From Roseivirga misakiensis (GTDB lineage Bacteria > Bacteroidota > Bacteroidia > Cytophagales > Cyclobacteriaceae), in NCBI RefSeq assembly GCF_001747105.1, contig NZ_MDGQ01000005.1, positions 248,001 to 312,000 on the forward strand: DNA of 64,000 nucleotides. The letters run 5' to 3'. The position numbers and the translations under genes are program-made. Position 1 is the stretch's first letter, and each line of letters opens with the position of its first letter. Shown in pieces: positions 35,898 to 44,380 of this stretch. Under the pieces are notes generated by a model. That model was not told the origin of the DNA. It ran no database searches and saw only the letters and a program-made list of their open reading frames with translations.

Positions 35898-37487
35898 TTA
35901 ATTATCTGCCAATTTGCCTTCAAATAGGAGCCAGCTGTCAGGGTCAAGTACAATCGTGGCAGGTTTCTCTGCTAAATCCAGCGTGAAAGCTTGTCTTTTT
36001 TCATTTACCTGGATGGTGTGCCGCTGTTTTGTTCCATCTTTCATGACTATATCCAGTTCTAGCGGGAAATCGAATATTTGATCTTGTTCTTGGATAACCA
36101 GTAAATTCAGGACTCCTTTTTTATACGATTTGTCAACAACAATATTTGGTTGTCCGGGCGTATAAATCCATTGTTTAAAGAAGGTGCTCAAATCCATTCC
36201 AGAAACGGATTCAAATACCTGTTGCAAATCCTCCGTGTAAGCATTTGAGAGGGTGAACTTCTTATAGTATGTCCTTATTGCTTCCCAGAATAAGTCATCA
36301 CCAGCTTTCTTCCGGAGCATGTGAAGTACCCATCCGCCTTTTTCATAAGAGTTGGTGTTGAGTAGCTTCATGTAATCCGTCACAGCGGTATTCACTACCG
36401 GTACCATTTGTTTTTTACTAAATGCGATGACCCCATCTCTTTGCTCTTTTACCATTTCCACCAAACGATCTCTGCCATGAGTTTTTTCCATATAAACATT
36501 GGTGAAATAGGTGGCGAAACCCTCGCTCAGCCACACATGATGCCAATCAGCTTCTGATGCTGAATTGCCAAACCATTGGTGGGCAATTTCATGGGCTATC
36601 AGGCCTTCAAATGCACGTTCGCCTGTTACAGAATTTTCGAAATAGAAGATATTGCTAGCGTTTTCCATACCCCCAAACTGAGTTTTAGATTGCACATTGG
36701 CCAGTTTTGCATAAGGGTAGGGGCCAATGTTATTGATGAACCAATCCAATATGGTGTAGGCCTGACGGTAATCATAAAAACCTTTGTCTCGATCCTGTGG
36801 ATATACCCAAGTAGAAACTGGGGCACCTCGTAAGTCGCCTACTTCTTCTACCGCGAACCTAGCGGCACCCATCACCATAACTTTAGTAGGAATTACCACA
36901 TCCGTTCGCCAACGGGAGAGTGTTAAATCATCTGATAAGTTTGTTCTTTCTACAAAACGGCCATTTCCCACAACTTGATAGTAGGTTGGTGCAGTGATGA
37001 CCCATTCTACGGTTGCTTTATCTGAGGGGTGATCTACACTTGGAAGCCAATGCCGACCTCTGTCAGGCCAATTGTCACCGAAAAAAGTTCGGTCTCCATG
37101 TTTGTTTTCAGCTATAACTAAGCCTGTTTTTGGAGTTCCATGGTAGGTAATAGCGAACGTTTTGATTTCACCACTCTTACCATTAAAATTTAGCGTAAGC
37201 CGATCGTTTTGATGAGAGAAGGATACGCGCGCACCCTCAACCATCACTGCATCTACATTCATGCCTGTGTCATCGACTTCATTAACTAAATCGAGATAGA
37301 AATCTGTAATGTCTATATTGAATTTGATATTTATTTTGGCAACGCCTTGAATATTATCGTTGTCATCATTCAAGGTCAAAGCAAATTCATAATGCTGAAT
37401 ATCAATCTTTTCGAGCCGTTCATGATGTTTTTGTCCGTAAATGGCAGAGCATAAAAAAAGCGATAAAGCAATAATGCGATGTTTCAT
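35898..37487 (-). CDS. Secreted M1-family zinc aminopeptidase
   Basis: This 529-residue metallopeptidase has a signal peptide (to about residue 19), an N-terminal beta domain, the substrate motif GGMEN at 272-276, and the zinc site HEIAH at 299-303 with the third ligand Glu322 in SEGFATYF. It probably removes N-terminal residues of peptides in the periplasm or outside. It has only a short C-terminal beta domain and no obvious type IX secretion signal. Confidence 0.93.
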   Translation of the reverse strand: MKHRIIALSLFLCSAIYGQKHHERLEKIDIQHYEFALTLNDDNDNIQGVAKINIKFNIDITDFYLDLVNEVDDTGMNVDAVMVEGARVSFSHQNDRLTLNFNGKSGEIKTFAITYHGTPKTGLVIAENKHGDRTFFGDNWPDRGRHWLPSVDHPSDKATVEWVITAPTYYQVVGNGRFVERTNLSDDLTLSRWRTDVVIPTKVMVMGAARFAVEEVGDLRGAPVSTWVYPQDRDKGFYDYRQAYTILDWFINNIGPYPYAKLANVQSKTQFGGMENASNIFYFENSVTGERAFEGLIAHEIAHQWFGNSASEADWHHVWLSEGFATYFTNVYMEKTHGRDRLVEMVKEQRDGVIAFSKKQMVPVVNTAVTDYMKLLNTNSYEKGGWVLHMLRKKAGDDLFWEAIRTYYKKFTLSNAYTEDLQQVFESVSGMDLSTFFKQWIYTPGQPNIVVDKSYKKGVLNLLVIQEQDQIFDFPLELDIVMKDGTKQRHTIQVNEKRQAFTLDLAEKPATIVLDPDSWLLFEGKLADN

Positions 37488-37544
37488 GATTAGAGGTTTG
37501 AGTTAGGCTAAATTATGGATTTGAGCATAAAAGTGAGTGCCAAA

Positions 37545-38666
37545 TCATGGTTGACCTTTCTTGAAATTCCTGTGAAACCGATTGATTTCATCTGAGTTTG
37601 CTTCAATGATATCAGGCCTCCCGTCCCCGTTTAAGTCTGTGGCAATAATGTCGTAAGTATTAAACTTTTGGTCATCAATTGCCATTTTAAGCCAAGAAGA
37701 TCCATTTTTTTGATTGATAAAAACGGTATTAGGTCCTCTTACATTAGCCACAATAATGTCAATATCTCCATCAAGGTCTAAATCGGTAGTAGTGACCGAA
37801 TATGAATTATCCATTGAGGAGTCATAGATGATACTTCTTTTAAATGAGTAGTCTTTATCGCCGAAGTAAATGGCATTAGGCTCCCCAATATTTGCGGTGG
37901 TTATATCCAGAAAACCGTCTTTGTCTATATCACTGATAGCCACTGCCCTCGTTTCATCTTTGCCTGTACCAAAGACTATTTTAGTAGAGAACTCTAATCC
38001 CCCATCATTTAAATATATGGCATTCGATTGGCCATCGCGATTGGCTAAAATCAAATCGAGATCGCCGTCTGCATCTAAGTCTGCCACTTCCACGTCAATA
38101 GTAGAGTCGTCTGTGGCTCCAAAACCAATCGGTTCTGAAAATTCCCCTTTACCATTATTTAGGCAGATCTCATTTTCTTGCCCTCTATTGGTAATGAGTA
38201 TGTCTATGTCTCCGTCTTGATCTAGATCTGCCAGCGTAATATTTCTTGTATTGGAATAGAGTTTTCCAAAAGATTTACCGCGCTTAAAATTACCTGTACC
38301 GTCGTTGAAATAGAGCATACTAGGCGCGTTATCATTCCCAACGGCTACATCTAAATCGCCATCACCGTCTAAGTCCGCCAGTTCTGTGGCATAACTTGTT
38401 TCACTTGTCACATCCAAAGGTTGCGAAAGGGTAAATATCCCTCGACCATCATTGAAAAACACTTGGTTTTGCAAGGGCCAGTGCCTGCCGTTGGCCACTA
38501 TCACATCAATATCTCCATCTTGATCAATATCTCCGGCACTAATGGAAGCTGTTCTGTCTTTGTTGGTGCCAAGAATATATCTATTGTTGGTGCGCAGTTC
38601 AAATTCTTGGGCTTCGCAAAAGTGATAGGCAAAAAATATAAACAGAAAGATATAAGTGGTTTTCAT
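37545..38666 (-). CDS. Secreted FG-GAP/VCBS beta-propeller protein
   Basis: A signal peptide (residues 1-20) is followed by about 350 residues made of seven repeats, each with a calcium-loop motif such as DIDQDGDIDVIVA, DLDGDGDLDVAVG, DLDLDGDIDIIVA and DLNGDGRPDIIEA. This is the FG-GAP integrin-like propeller, where DxDxDG loops bind calcium. It is probably extracellular or surface-located and may bind a partner. No anchoring or enzyme domain is visible. Confidence 0.87.
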   Translation of the reverse strand: MKTTYIFLFIFFAYHFCEAQEFELRTNNRYILGTNKDRTASISAGDIDQDGDIDVIVANGRHWPLQNQVFFNDGRGIFTLSQPLDVTSETSYATELADLDGDGDLDVAVGNDNAPSMLYFNDGTGNFKRGKSFGKLYSNTRNITLADLDQDGDIDILITNRGQENEICLNNGKGEFSEPIGFGATDDSTIDVEVADLDADGDLDLILANRDGQSNAIYLNDGGLEFSTKIVFGTGKDETRAVAISDIDKDGFLDITTANIGEPNAIYFGDKDYSFKRSIIYDSSMDNSYSVTTTDLDLDGDIDIIVANVRGPNTVFINQKNGSSWLKMAIDDQKFNTYDIIATDLNGDGRPDIIEANSDEINRFHRNFKKGQP

Positions 38667-38739
38667 GGGGCAATAGAATCCAAAGTAGAGCTATAAGTTA
38701 CAAAAAGGAATCTGATCGCCCTTTTAATGATGTTGATCT

Positions 38740-38758
38740 TATCTCCTTCGGCGAGATA
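38740..38758 (+). other. Small hairpin with UUCG-type loop upstream of the hydrolase pair
   Basis: TATCTC (38740-38745) pairs with GAGATA (38753-38758) around C-TTCG-G with one bulged C, 34 nt before the ATG at 38793. UUCG tetraloops are unusually stable. It could be a 5' leader hairpin or the end of an antisense transcript; it has no T run on either side. Confidence 0.35.
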
Positions 38759-38792
38759 TTGGATTCCCACTGAGTTTTAATATCTTGTTTTG

Positions 38793-39662
38793 ATGGAAAC
38801 CAGTACAATTCTAATTCTGATAGGAATAGCGTATTTGGTAGCCAATTTTGTCATTTACTTTGCGCAAGAGCGCTTTCTGTTTAAACCTGAAAAGCTTCCA
38901 AAGGATTTCGAGTTCAAGTACCCCAATCTAAAATTTCAAGAGTATAATCTTGAGAAAGAGCCTGGGGTAAATATCAACGCGATCCACTTTCACATAGAAG
39001 AGCCCAAAGGGGTAGTTATATATCTAAAGGGAAACTCTAGATCGGTCAAAGGTTGGGGTAAATTCGCGATTGATTTTACCAGAATGGGTTACGATGTCAT
39101 GATGGTCGACTACCGGGGTTTTGGGAAAAGTACGGGTAAGCGTACCGAAGATAGTATCAAGGATGACTTACAATACGTTTATGATCGTATTAAAGAACAA
39201 GTAGCCGAAAAGTATATCATTCTTTATGGCAGGTCTTTAGGTTCAGGTTTTGCCGCCAAACTTGCCTCTACGAATAATCCGCGCATGTTGGTGTTAGAAT
39301 CACCCTACTATAGCTTAGCCAAAGTAACCAAGCGTTACATACCATTTATGCCTGTATCGTTACTCTTAAAGTTCCCTATCAGAACGCACCAATGGCTTAA
39401 GTATGTAGACTGTCCCATCAAGATTATTCATGGAACAAATGACAAGTTGATTCCATTTAAAACTGCCGTAGCTTTATCAAAAATCAGGTCTGAGAATACT
39501 CGATTGTATTCAGTTATTGGTGGTGGGCATAACAACTTGAATACTTTTGAGGAATATCATAGAATGATAGAAGAAGTGCTTAATTCAAAACTCCCAAAAG
39601 CTATCGATCCGTCAGAAACAAGTTTGAACTTTAGGAGAAAAAGTAAGAAACAAAAACACTAA
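38793..39662 (+). CDS. Membrane-anchored alpha/beta hydrolase (paralogue 1)
   Basis: This 289-residue hydrolase has one N-terminal membrane helix (about 5-24). The nucleophile Ser lies in LYGRSLGSGFAAKL (GxSxG), the acid in GTNDKLIPF and the His in GGGHNNL; DYRGFGKS is a typical preceding strand turn. Members of this family resemble bem46-like serine hydrolases, and the substrate is unknown. I start at ATG 38793, not the TTG three bases earlier. Paralogue 2 follows 2 nt after the stop. Confidence 0.87.
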   Translation: METSTILILIGIAYLVANFVIYFAQERFLFKPEKLPKDFEFKYPNLKFQEYNLEKEPGVNINAIHFHIEEPKGVVIYLKGNSRSVKGWGKFAIDFTRMGYDVMMVDYRGFGKSTGKRTEDSIKDDLQYVYDRIKEQVAEKYIILYGRSLGSGFAAKLASTNNPRMLVLESPYYSLAKVTKRYIPFMPVSLLLKFPIRTHQWLKYVDCPIKIIHGTNDKLIPFKTAVALSKIRSENTRLYSVIGGGHNNLNTFEEYHRMIEEVLNSKLPKAIDPSETSLNFRRKSKKQKH

Positions 39663-39664
39663 AA

Positions 39665-40462
39665 TTGAAACGCTTGCTGATCGTTGGTTCATCGCTTCTT
39701 TTTGTCTACCTATTAGGTGCATTTATGCTTTATAAGTTTCAAGAGCGCTTCATATTTCTTGATGGCGAACTAGACGATTCTTATGAATTTCAGTTTGAAG
39801 GGGCTTACGAGGAATTGAATCTTACAGCTCCAGATGGTGGTAAATTGAACGCGCTACACTTTAAAGCCGATTCCGCAAAAGGGCTCATTCTTTATTTTCA
39901 TGGAAACCGAGGAAACTTAACACGCTGGGGAGATGTGGTGAACGATTATGTGAAACTTAATTATGATGTCCTAATAATGGACTATCGTGGTTTTGGGAAG
40001 AGTCGGGGTAAACGTTCAATGAAAATACTTCTGGAAGACGCCGAACTGTTCTATCAGTACGCTTTAAAAAAATATGATGAACAGGAGATCACACTTTATG
40101 GTAGGTCTTTAGGTACAGGGATTGCTTCGTGGCTCGCAGGGAAACATCGGCCTAAGCGATTAATTCTTGAAACCCCATATTACTCCCTATCAGCTGTTGC
40201 CCAACGTTACTATCCCATTTACCCTTCTAAGTTAGCTTTGAGGTATAATTTTAAGAGCCATCAATATTTAAAAACAGCTGATTGCCCTGTTTATATTTTC
40301 CATGGCACAGAAGATTCAGTAGTACCCTATAAATCGGCCCAAAAGCTCTATAAATCATTACCCCCGGACCAGGTTACCTTCTTCACAATCGAAGGAGGGG
40401 AGCACAAGAACTTAGCTACGTTCGATACCTTTCGAAAGCAAATTAAAGAGGTGCTAAAGTGA
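39665..40462 (+). CDS. Membrane-anchored alpha/beta hydrolase (paralogue 2)
   Basis: This 265-residue hydrolase is a clear tandem copy of the upstream gene: an N-terminal helix (about 5-24), FQERFIFLDGELD matching FAQERFLFKPEKLP, DYRGFGKSRGKRS, nucleophile in LYGRSLGTGIASWL, the acid in GTEDSVVPY and the His in GGEHKNL. It starts with TTG at 39665, 2 nt after the previous stop. It lacks the basic tail of paralogue 1. Confidence 0.86.
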   Translation: MKRLLIVGSSLLFVYLLGAFMLYKFQERFIFLDGELDDSYEFQFEGAYEELNLTAPDGGKLNALHFKADSAKGLILYFHGNRGNLTRWGDVVNDYVKLNYDVLIMDYRGFGKSRGKRSMKILLEDAELFYQYALKKYDEQEITLYGRSLGTGIASWLAGKHRPKRLILETPYYSLSAVAQRYYPIYPSKLALRYNFKSHQYLKTADCPVYIFHGTEDSVVPYKSAQKLYKSLPPDQVTFFTIEGGEHKNLATFDTFRKQIKEVLK

Positions 40463-40474
40463 GTCAAGCTAAGG

Positions 40475-42430
40475 TCAATTATTTGGTTCGAGCACTAACG
40501 TGATTTTATTCCAATCAGCTGCCGCATTAATAACTTTTCTAAATTCTTCGAACCGCTCGACAGGGAATGAAATCCTATTATAGTACTCGTCTATGGTGAT
40601 ATTCAGTTTACTCCCTTCTACGTTATAAGTAGATTTAAAAAGAAATATTTCTTCACCTCCCTCATCAGCCTTGACATTCATATTCAGATCATCGGCATTT
40701 TGGATGGTATAGCCTTTTGGCAGATCAATTTCAATCCTACGTAGGTAGCCTCTATTGTACACATTTTCAACATTTGTCTTTCTTTCATTCTCCTGATACA
40801 GTTCAGACTGTAAACCGATCAATCCGCCAACATTGAAAAGGAGTATATCACCAGCTTGCTCTATATATTCAGAAGAGGTAAACTCTCCATTGATAGTGAT
40901 TGGAAGTGACCATTCGTTGAATTCAGTCTTAGGTTCTCTTATTTCTGCCTTAGTGATTTCTGCACCAGGCCCGAGAAACTCAATGAGGTTTTTTATGTAT
41001 TCTTCTTTCTCTTCGTCGTCGGAATATAGATAATTTAGCTTGACGAAATTGCTATTGTAACCTAAAAAGGATCTTTCCGCCTTAATTATGTTTTTGTCTA
41101 GTTCCTCCGAAAAACTCACCTGAATAGATAGGTTGTCAAAGTTTCTTTCATAGGGTAGGGCAGGTATTTTTTTGACTTGCGCTATGGGTACTGTACTACC
41201 CTCGAATTCCATTTTTTTAATAAATAGGCCTTCAACTGAAGAAAACTCTGGTGGCCAATATCCGACTCTTGTTTCAAAATTACTTGGTGCCACATACTGC
41301 TTGCTTTGTGGCAAATAGATTAGGTATTCGCCTAAATAATTCCACGTATCGAAATCACCATCAAAAGGTATTTCACTTCTGGAAGTAGTCATTATAATTT
41401 CATTGGTAATATCGAGCTCGTTCAACACACCAATCATCAACCTTGCAAAGCCTTTTTTATTAGTAAATCTATTTTTTATAGATACATCCAGTTGGGTTGA
41501 ATTATCATCTGCCTGCTCATCGATATAAAAATTAGTTTTAATGTGGTGCTCAACGAAGAGAAAGCGTTCGAGCAGATTATCAATATTCTTAACTTTTAAT
41601 TCTTGTAGGAAGCTTTTAACGGCTTTTACTTCAGTGTCCTTAAAAGGGTATATAATCTCAAAAACTCTTTTTCCAGCGTCAGACCAAGTAAAAAGTCTCT
41701 GGTTTCCAGAGGCCGTGTTGTAGGCCAATTTATATTCAAGTCTTTTTCTATTGGCATCATAATTACTAAAACTTTCCTCTTGCAAGGGTTCTATGTTTTC
41801 CTCCTTTAATTCATAGACATTGTACCCTTCCGAATCGATTTCTTGAACCTCAGCAAGGCCATTATATGATTTGAAATCGAATTTTAAATTTTCTGGACTC
41901 GTAAGCCTAAAAGATGAGGAAATTACTGGGAATTTGAACTGATAGTAACCTCTTCCAAAGTAACTTACATAAGATCTTTTGGTATAAAAGAATTCAATTT
42001 CACTTCCAATTTCACCACCCTCGATCGCAAATATTTTGTAACCAGCACCATTGTTTTCGTCTTTTACCTGTTTGATATTATTCTCATCAAGCTCAATCAC
42101 CTTCCCACTTTTGGTGATTGTTCTTGCCCTTACTTTCGTAATATCGATAGTATTATTAAGAGGAATGTAGATACGATTAACACTTTGAAGGGCTTCGTCA
42201 TTATTTGCTCGATAGATTTTGTGAATCGTTTCATAGACGACCAAATTTTCATTCTCGTATCTATGATCGTACTGGAAATGGTTTTTGAGTAAAATGAGTG
42301 CAGAGCTTTCGTCATTAATATTTTTAGTGTATTTCCTGTCGGTCTCCCAGTCGTAGACGAGCTCTTGATTCTGCGCGTAAAGATTAGTTACTATTAATGT
42401 AAGGCAGAGGTATAAGAGTGGTGCTTTCAT
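40475..42430 (-). CDS. Secreted DUF3857 protein with degenerate transglutaminase fold
   Basis: This 651-residue protein has a signal peptide (residues 1-19, ending LYAQ), a DUF3857 domain (about 50-220) and a transglutaminase-like domain (about 285-385). By alignment to its neighbour, the catalytic Cys position is Lys325, the His position Leu366 and the Asp position Ala381, so the triad seems lost. The C-terminal 230 residues are a beta-rich DUF3858-like tail. It is probably periplasmic or surface-exposed and probably binds rather than cleaves. The neighbour starts 21 nt upstream. Confidence 0.82.
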   Translation of the reverse strand: MKAPLLYLCLTLIVTNLYAQNQELVYDWETDRKYTKNINDESSALILLKNHFQYDHRYENENLVVYETIHKIYRANNDEALQSVNRIYIPLNNTIDITKVRARTITKSGKVIELDENNIKQVKDENNGAGYKIFAIEGGEIGSEIEFFYTKRSYVSYFGRGYYQFKFPVISSSFRLTSPENLKFDFKSYNGLAEVQEIDSEGYNVYELKEENIEPLQEESFSNYDANRKRLEYKLAYNTASGNQRLFTWSDAGKRVFEIIYPFKDTEVKAVKSFLQELKVKNIDNLLERFLFVEHHIKTNFYIDEQADDNSTQLDVSIKNRFTNKKGFARLMIGVLNELDITNEIIMTTSRSEIPFDGDFDTWNYLGEYLIYLPQSKQYVAPSNFETRVGYWPPEFSSVEGLFIKKMEFEGSTVPIAQVKKIPALPYERNFDNLSIQVSFSEELDKNIIKAERSFLGYNSNFVKLNYLYSDDEEKEEYIKNLIEFLGPGAEITKAEIREPKTEFNEWSLPITINGEFTSSEYIEQAGDILLFNVGGLIGLQSELYQENERKTNVENVYNRGYLRRIEIDLPKGYTIQNADDLNMNVKADEGGEEIFLFKSTYNVEGSKLNITIDEYYNRISFPVERFEEFRKVINAAADWNKITLVLEPNN

Positions 42431-42451
42431 TTATGCGGTTGTTAAATGGTT

Positions 42452-44377
42452 TTATTGCTTCTTGAGAATGACAATTTGCTTTGTTTCTTTTGTGAATTTT
42501 TGGATCGCGTCATTCCAATCCTCGAACTCCTTCGGCCCCATCATCAAGTAGTCAACATAGAAGTCTCTTTTCAGAGAGATTGTGTTTTTGTTTTGTGAGT
42601 ACGCCATTGTAAATCCAAAGTTTTTTCCTTTCAACTCGTAATCCTTTGGCATTCGACTCACTTGATAACCTTCAGGAATCTCAAGTGTGGAGGTACTCTT
42701 ATTTATGTACTTGTATTCGCCTTCAAAGGCATTTTCTCTATTCTTTTCAATTGTGGCATTTGAGAACGCTTTATCAAGGTTCATATTGAAGTAGATCGCA
42801 TCGTTGATCTCGCGATAATAATCTTCAACTCTAAATTCGTAATTAACCTTAATAGGTGTATCAAAATCATTTAACCCTGATATTTCGTAATCGTCAATAA
42901 AGAATTTATTATTGCCTCTATTCAGGGCTCGGTTCAAGTATTCATCGGTAGATTTTTTAGTCGAATTAATTAATCTGTAGGTATTAAAGACTTTGGCATA
43001 CCCTTTAAGACTTAACTCACCACTGCCGACTACTTTGCCATTTTCTATTTTGTAACTAAAGGTATCTTCATGGGTGTTATTTTCTTTCTCGATAATCGGT
43101 ACTGTTTTGATTTCATAGTTGTCCTTATCGATGGCAATAAGAGCCTCTTTCCCTTGTATCATAGATGTAGGTAGTCCGAATGGTTGATATTGACCAGTCG
43201 CATCTAAGTAGTAATAATCATTACCATTGATGTAGGTCGCAATCATATGGTTATCGACCGAAGCAGTAGGTAGCTCCGTATATTTATAAGGCAAGTCTCT
43301 TGTACCGATCCACGTGTAATGTGCATCAATTCCTGCATGATAAAGCATATTTACTATGATGCTCGCCATGTCCTTGCAATCACCATACCTTTTAGTACAA
43401 ACGTAGTCACCATTGTGTGGGACAAATCCACGCATACCATCCTCAAATGCAATGTATTTGATATTTTTTTGGACCCAGTAAAAGACCTTTTTCACTTTAG
43501 TCAACTCATCATCATTGGGACTAAGAATATCCGCTAAAATTCGTTTGACCTCTTCACCATTTTCTTCTTTCAACCCTTCAATAAAAGTCCAATACCACCT
43601 GTATAGGTCATCTGTATCGCCAAGGACTTCAACTGTTTTTCCGTTGGTGTCGACATAAGACTCGATCAAAGAACTCATATGGGATGCTCTGTAATTAAAT
43701 GCCAATGAACTTGGCTCGAAATTCACCTTAGGAACATTTTTTAGCTGAAACGTATAAATATTTCTTCCCTCTGGTGATTTAGTTGTGGTTTGAGATACTT
43801 CAGACGAGTCGATGTTAAAGAAATAGTGTTTCAGTTTAACACCTTCATCCACTGTAAAAGTATACTTGACATCGATAATAGGTATATATGAAGCAAAATA
43901 GTCAGACCCTAAAAAGTGTGGGTCATTAATTTTTGCGTCATATGTCAGTAGTGATTTTGTATTCTTTTTGACCCCTGGGTAAGTAAAGGTTATATATTCC
44001 GAATCATCATAAAAAACACTGTTATCATCATCCGCGACGGTTCGAAAATCTTCTACAGCATTACGCTCCCACTTCCGTCTACCTGGTGTTAGTGTAGCCG
44101 CCTTAATGTTCTCCGCTGTGTAAAAGCTTGAAGTATAGATTTGGTCTTTGGCATAAGGTCCTACTTGATCACCCAAGAAGGCCATTTCTTCGGTATGCGA
44201 TACATTAATCTTTAGAGAATCACCTACAATTTTAATGTCGTAATTCTGATATCGCTTAGTAATGACAACGGTTTCATCTGGATAACTGGCTCTAAGCGCC
44301 TCTAATTCTTCAAGGGGATCCTTATTTACAGTTGAAAAAAGTAATATTATGAGTAGCCCTAATTTCCTAACTATCAT
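42452..44377 (-). CDS. Secreted DUF3857 protein with intact transglutaminase domain
   Basis: This 641-residue protein has a weak signal peptide (about residues 1-18), a DUF3857 domain (about 60-230) and a transglutaminase core with the triad Cys334 (KRYGDCKDMA), His377 (VDNHMIATYI) and Asp392 (YYYLDATGQY). Such domains cleave or crosslink proteins or peptidoglycan-like peptides. It looks like a paralogue of the 40475-42430 protein, which has lost the triad. It follows the giant MORN_2 gene by 3 nt, so they are one transcript. Confidence 0.85.
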   Translation of the reverse strand: MIVRKLGLLIILLFSTVNKDPLEELEALRASYPDETVVITKRYQNYDIKIVGDSLKINVSHTEEMAFLGDQVGPYAKDQIYTSSFYTAENIKAATLTPGRRKWERNAVEDFRTVADDDNSVFYDDSEYITFTYPGVKKNTKSLLTYDAKINDPHFLGSDYFASYIPIIDVKYTFTVDEGVKLKHYFFNIDSSEVSQTTTKSPEGRNIYTFQLKNVPKVNFEPSSLAFNYRASHMSSLIESYVDTNGKTVEVLGDTDDLYRWYWTFIEGLKEENGEEVKRILADILSPNDDELTKVKKVFYWVQKNIKYIAFEDGMRGFVPHNGDYVCTKRYGDCKDMASIIVNMLYHAGIDAHYTWIGTRDLPYKYTELPTASVDNHMIATYINGNDYYYLDATGQYQPFGLPTSMIQGKEALIAIDKDNYEIKTVPIIEKENNTHEDTFSYKIENGKVVGSGELSLKGYAKVFNTYRLINSTKKSTDEYLNRALNRGNNKFFIDDYEISGLNDFDTPIKVNYEFRVEDYYREINDAIYFNMNLDKAFSNATIEKNRENAFEGEYKYINKSTSTLEIPEGYQVSRMPKDYELKGKNFGFTMAYSQNKNTISLKRDFYVDYLMMGPKEFEDWNDAIQKFTKETKQIVILKKQ

Positions 44378-44380
44378 TCT

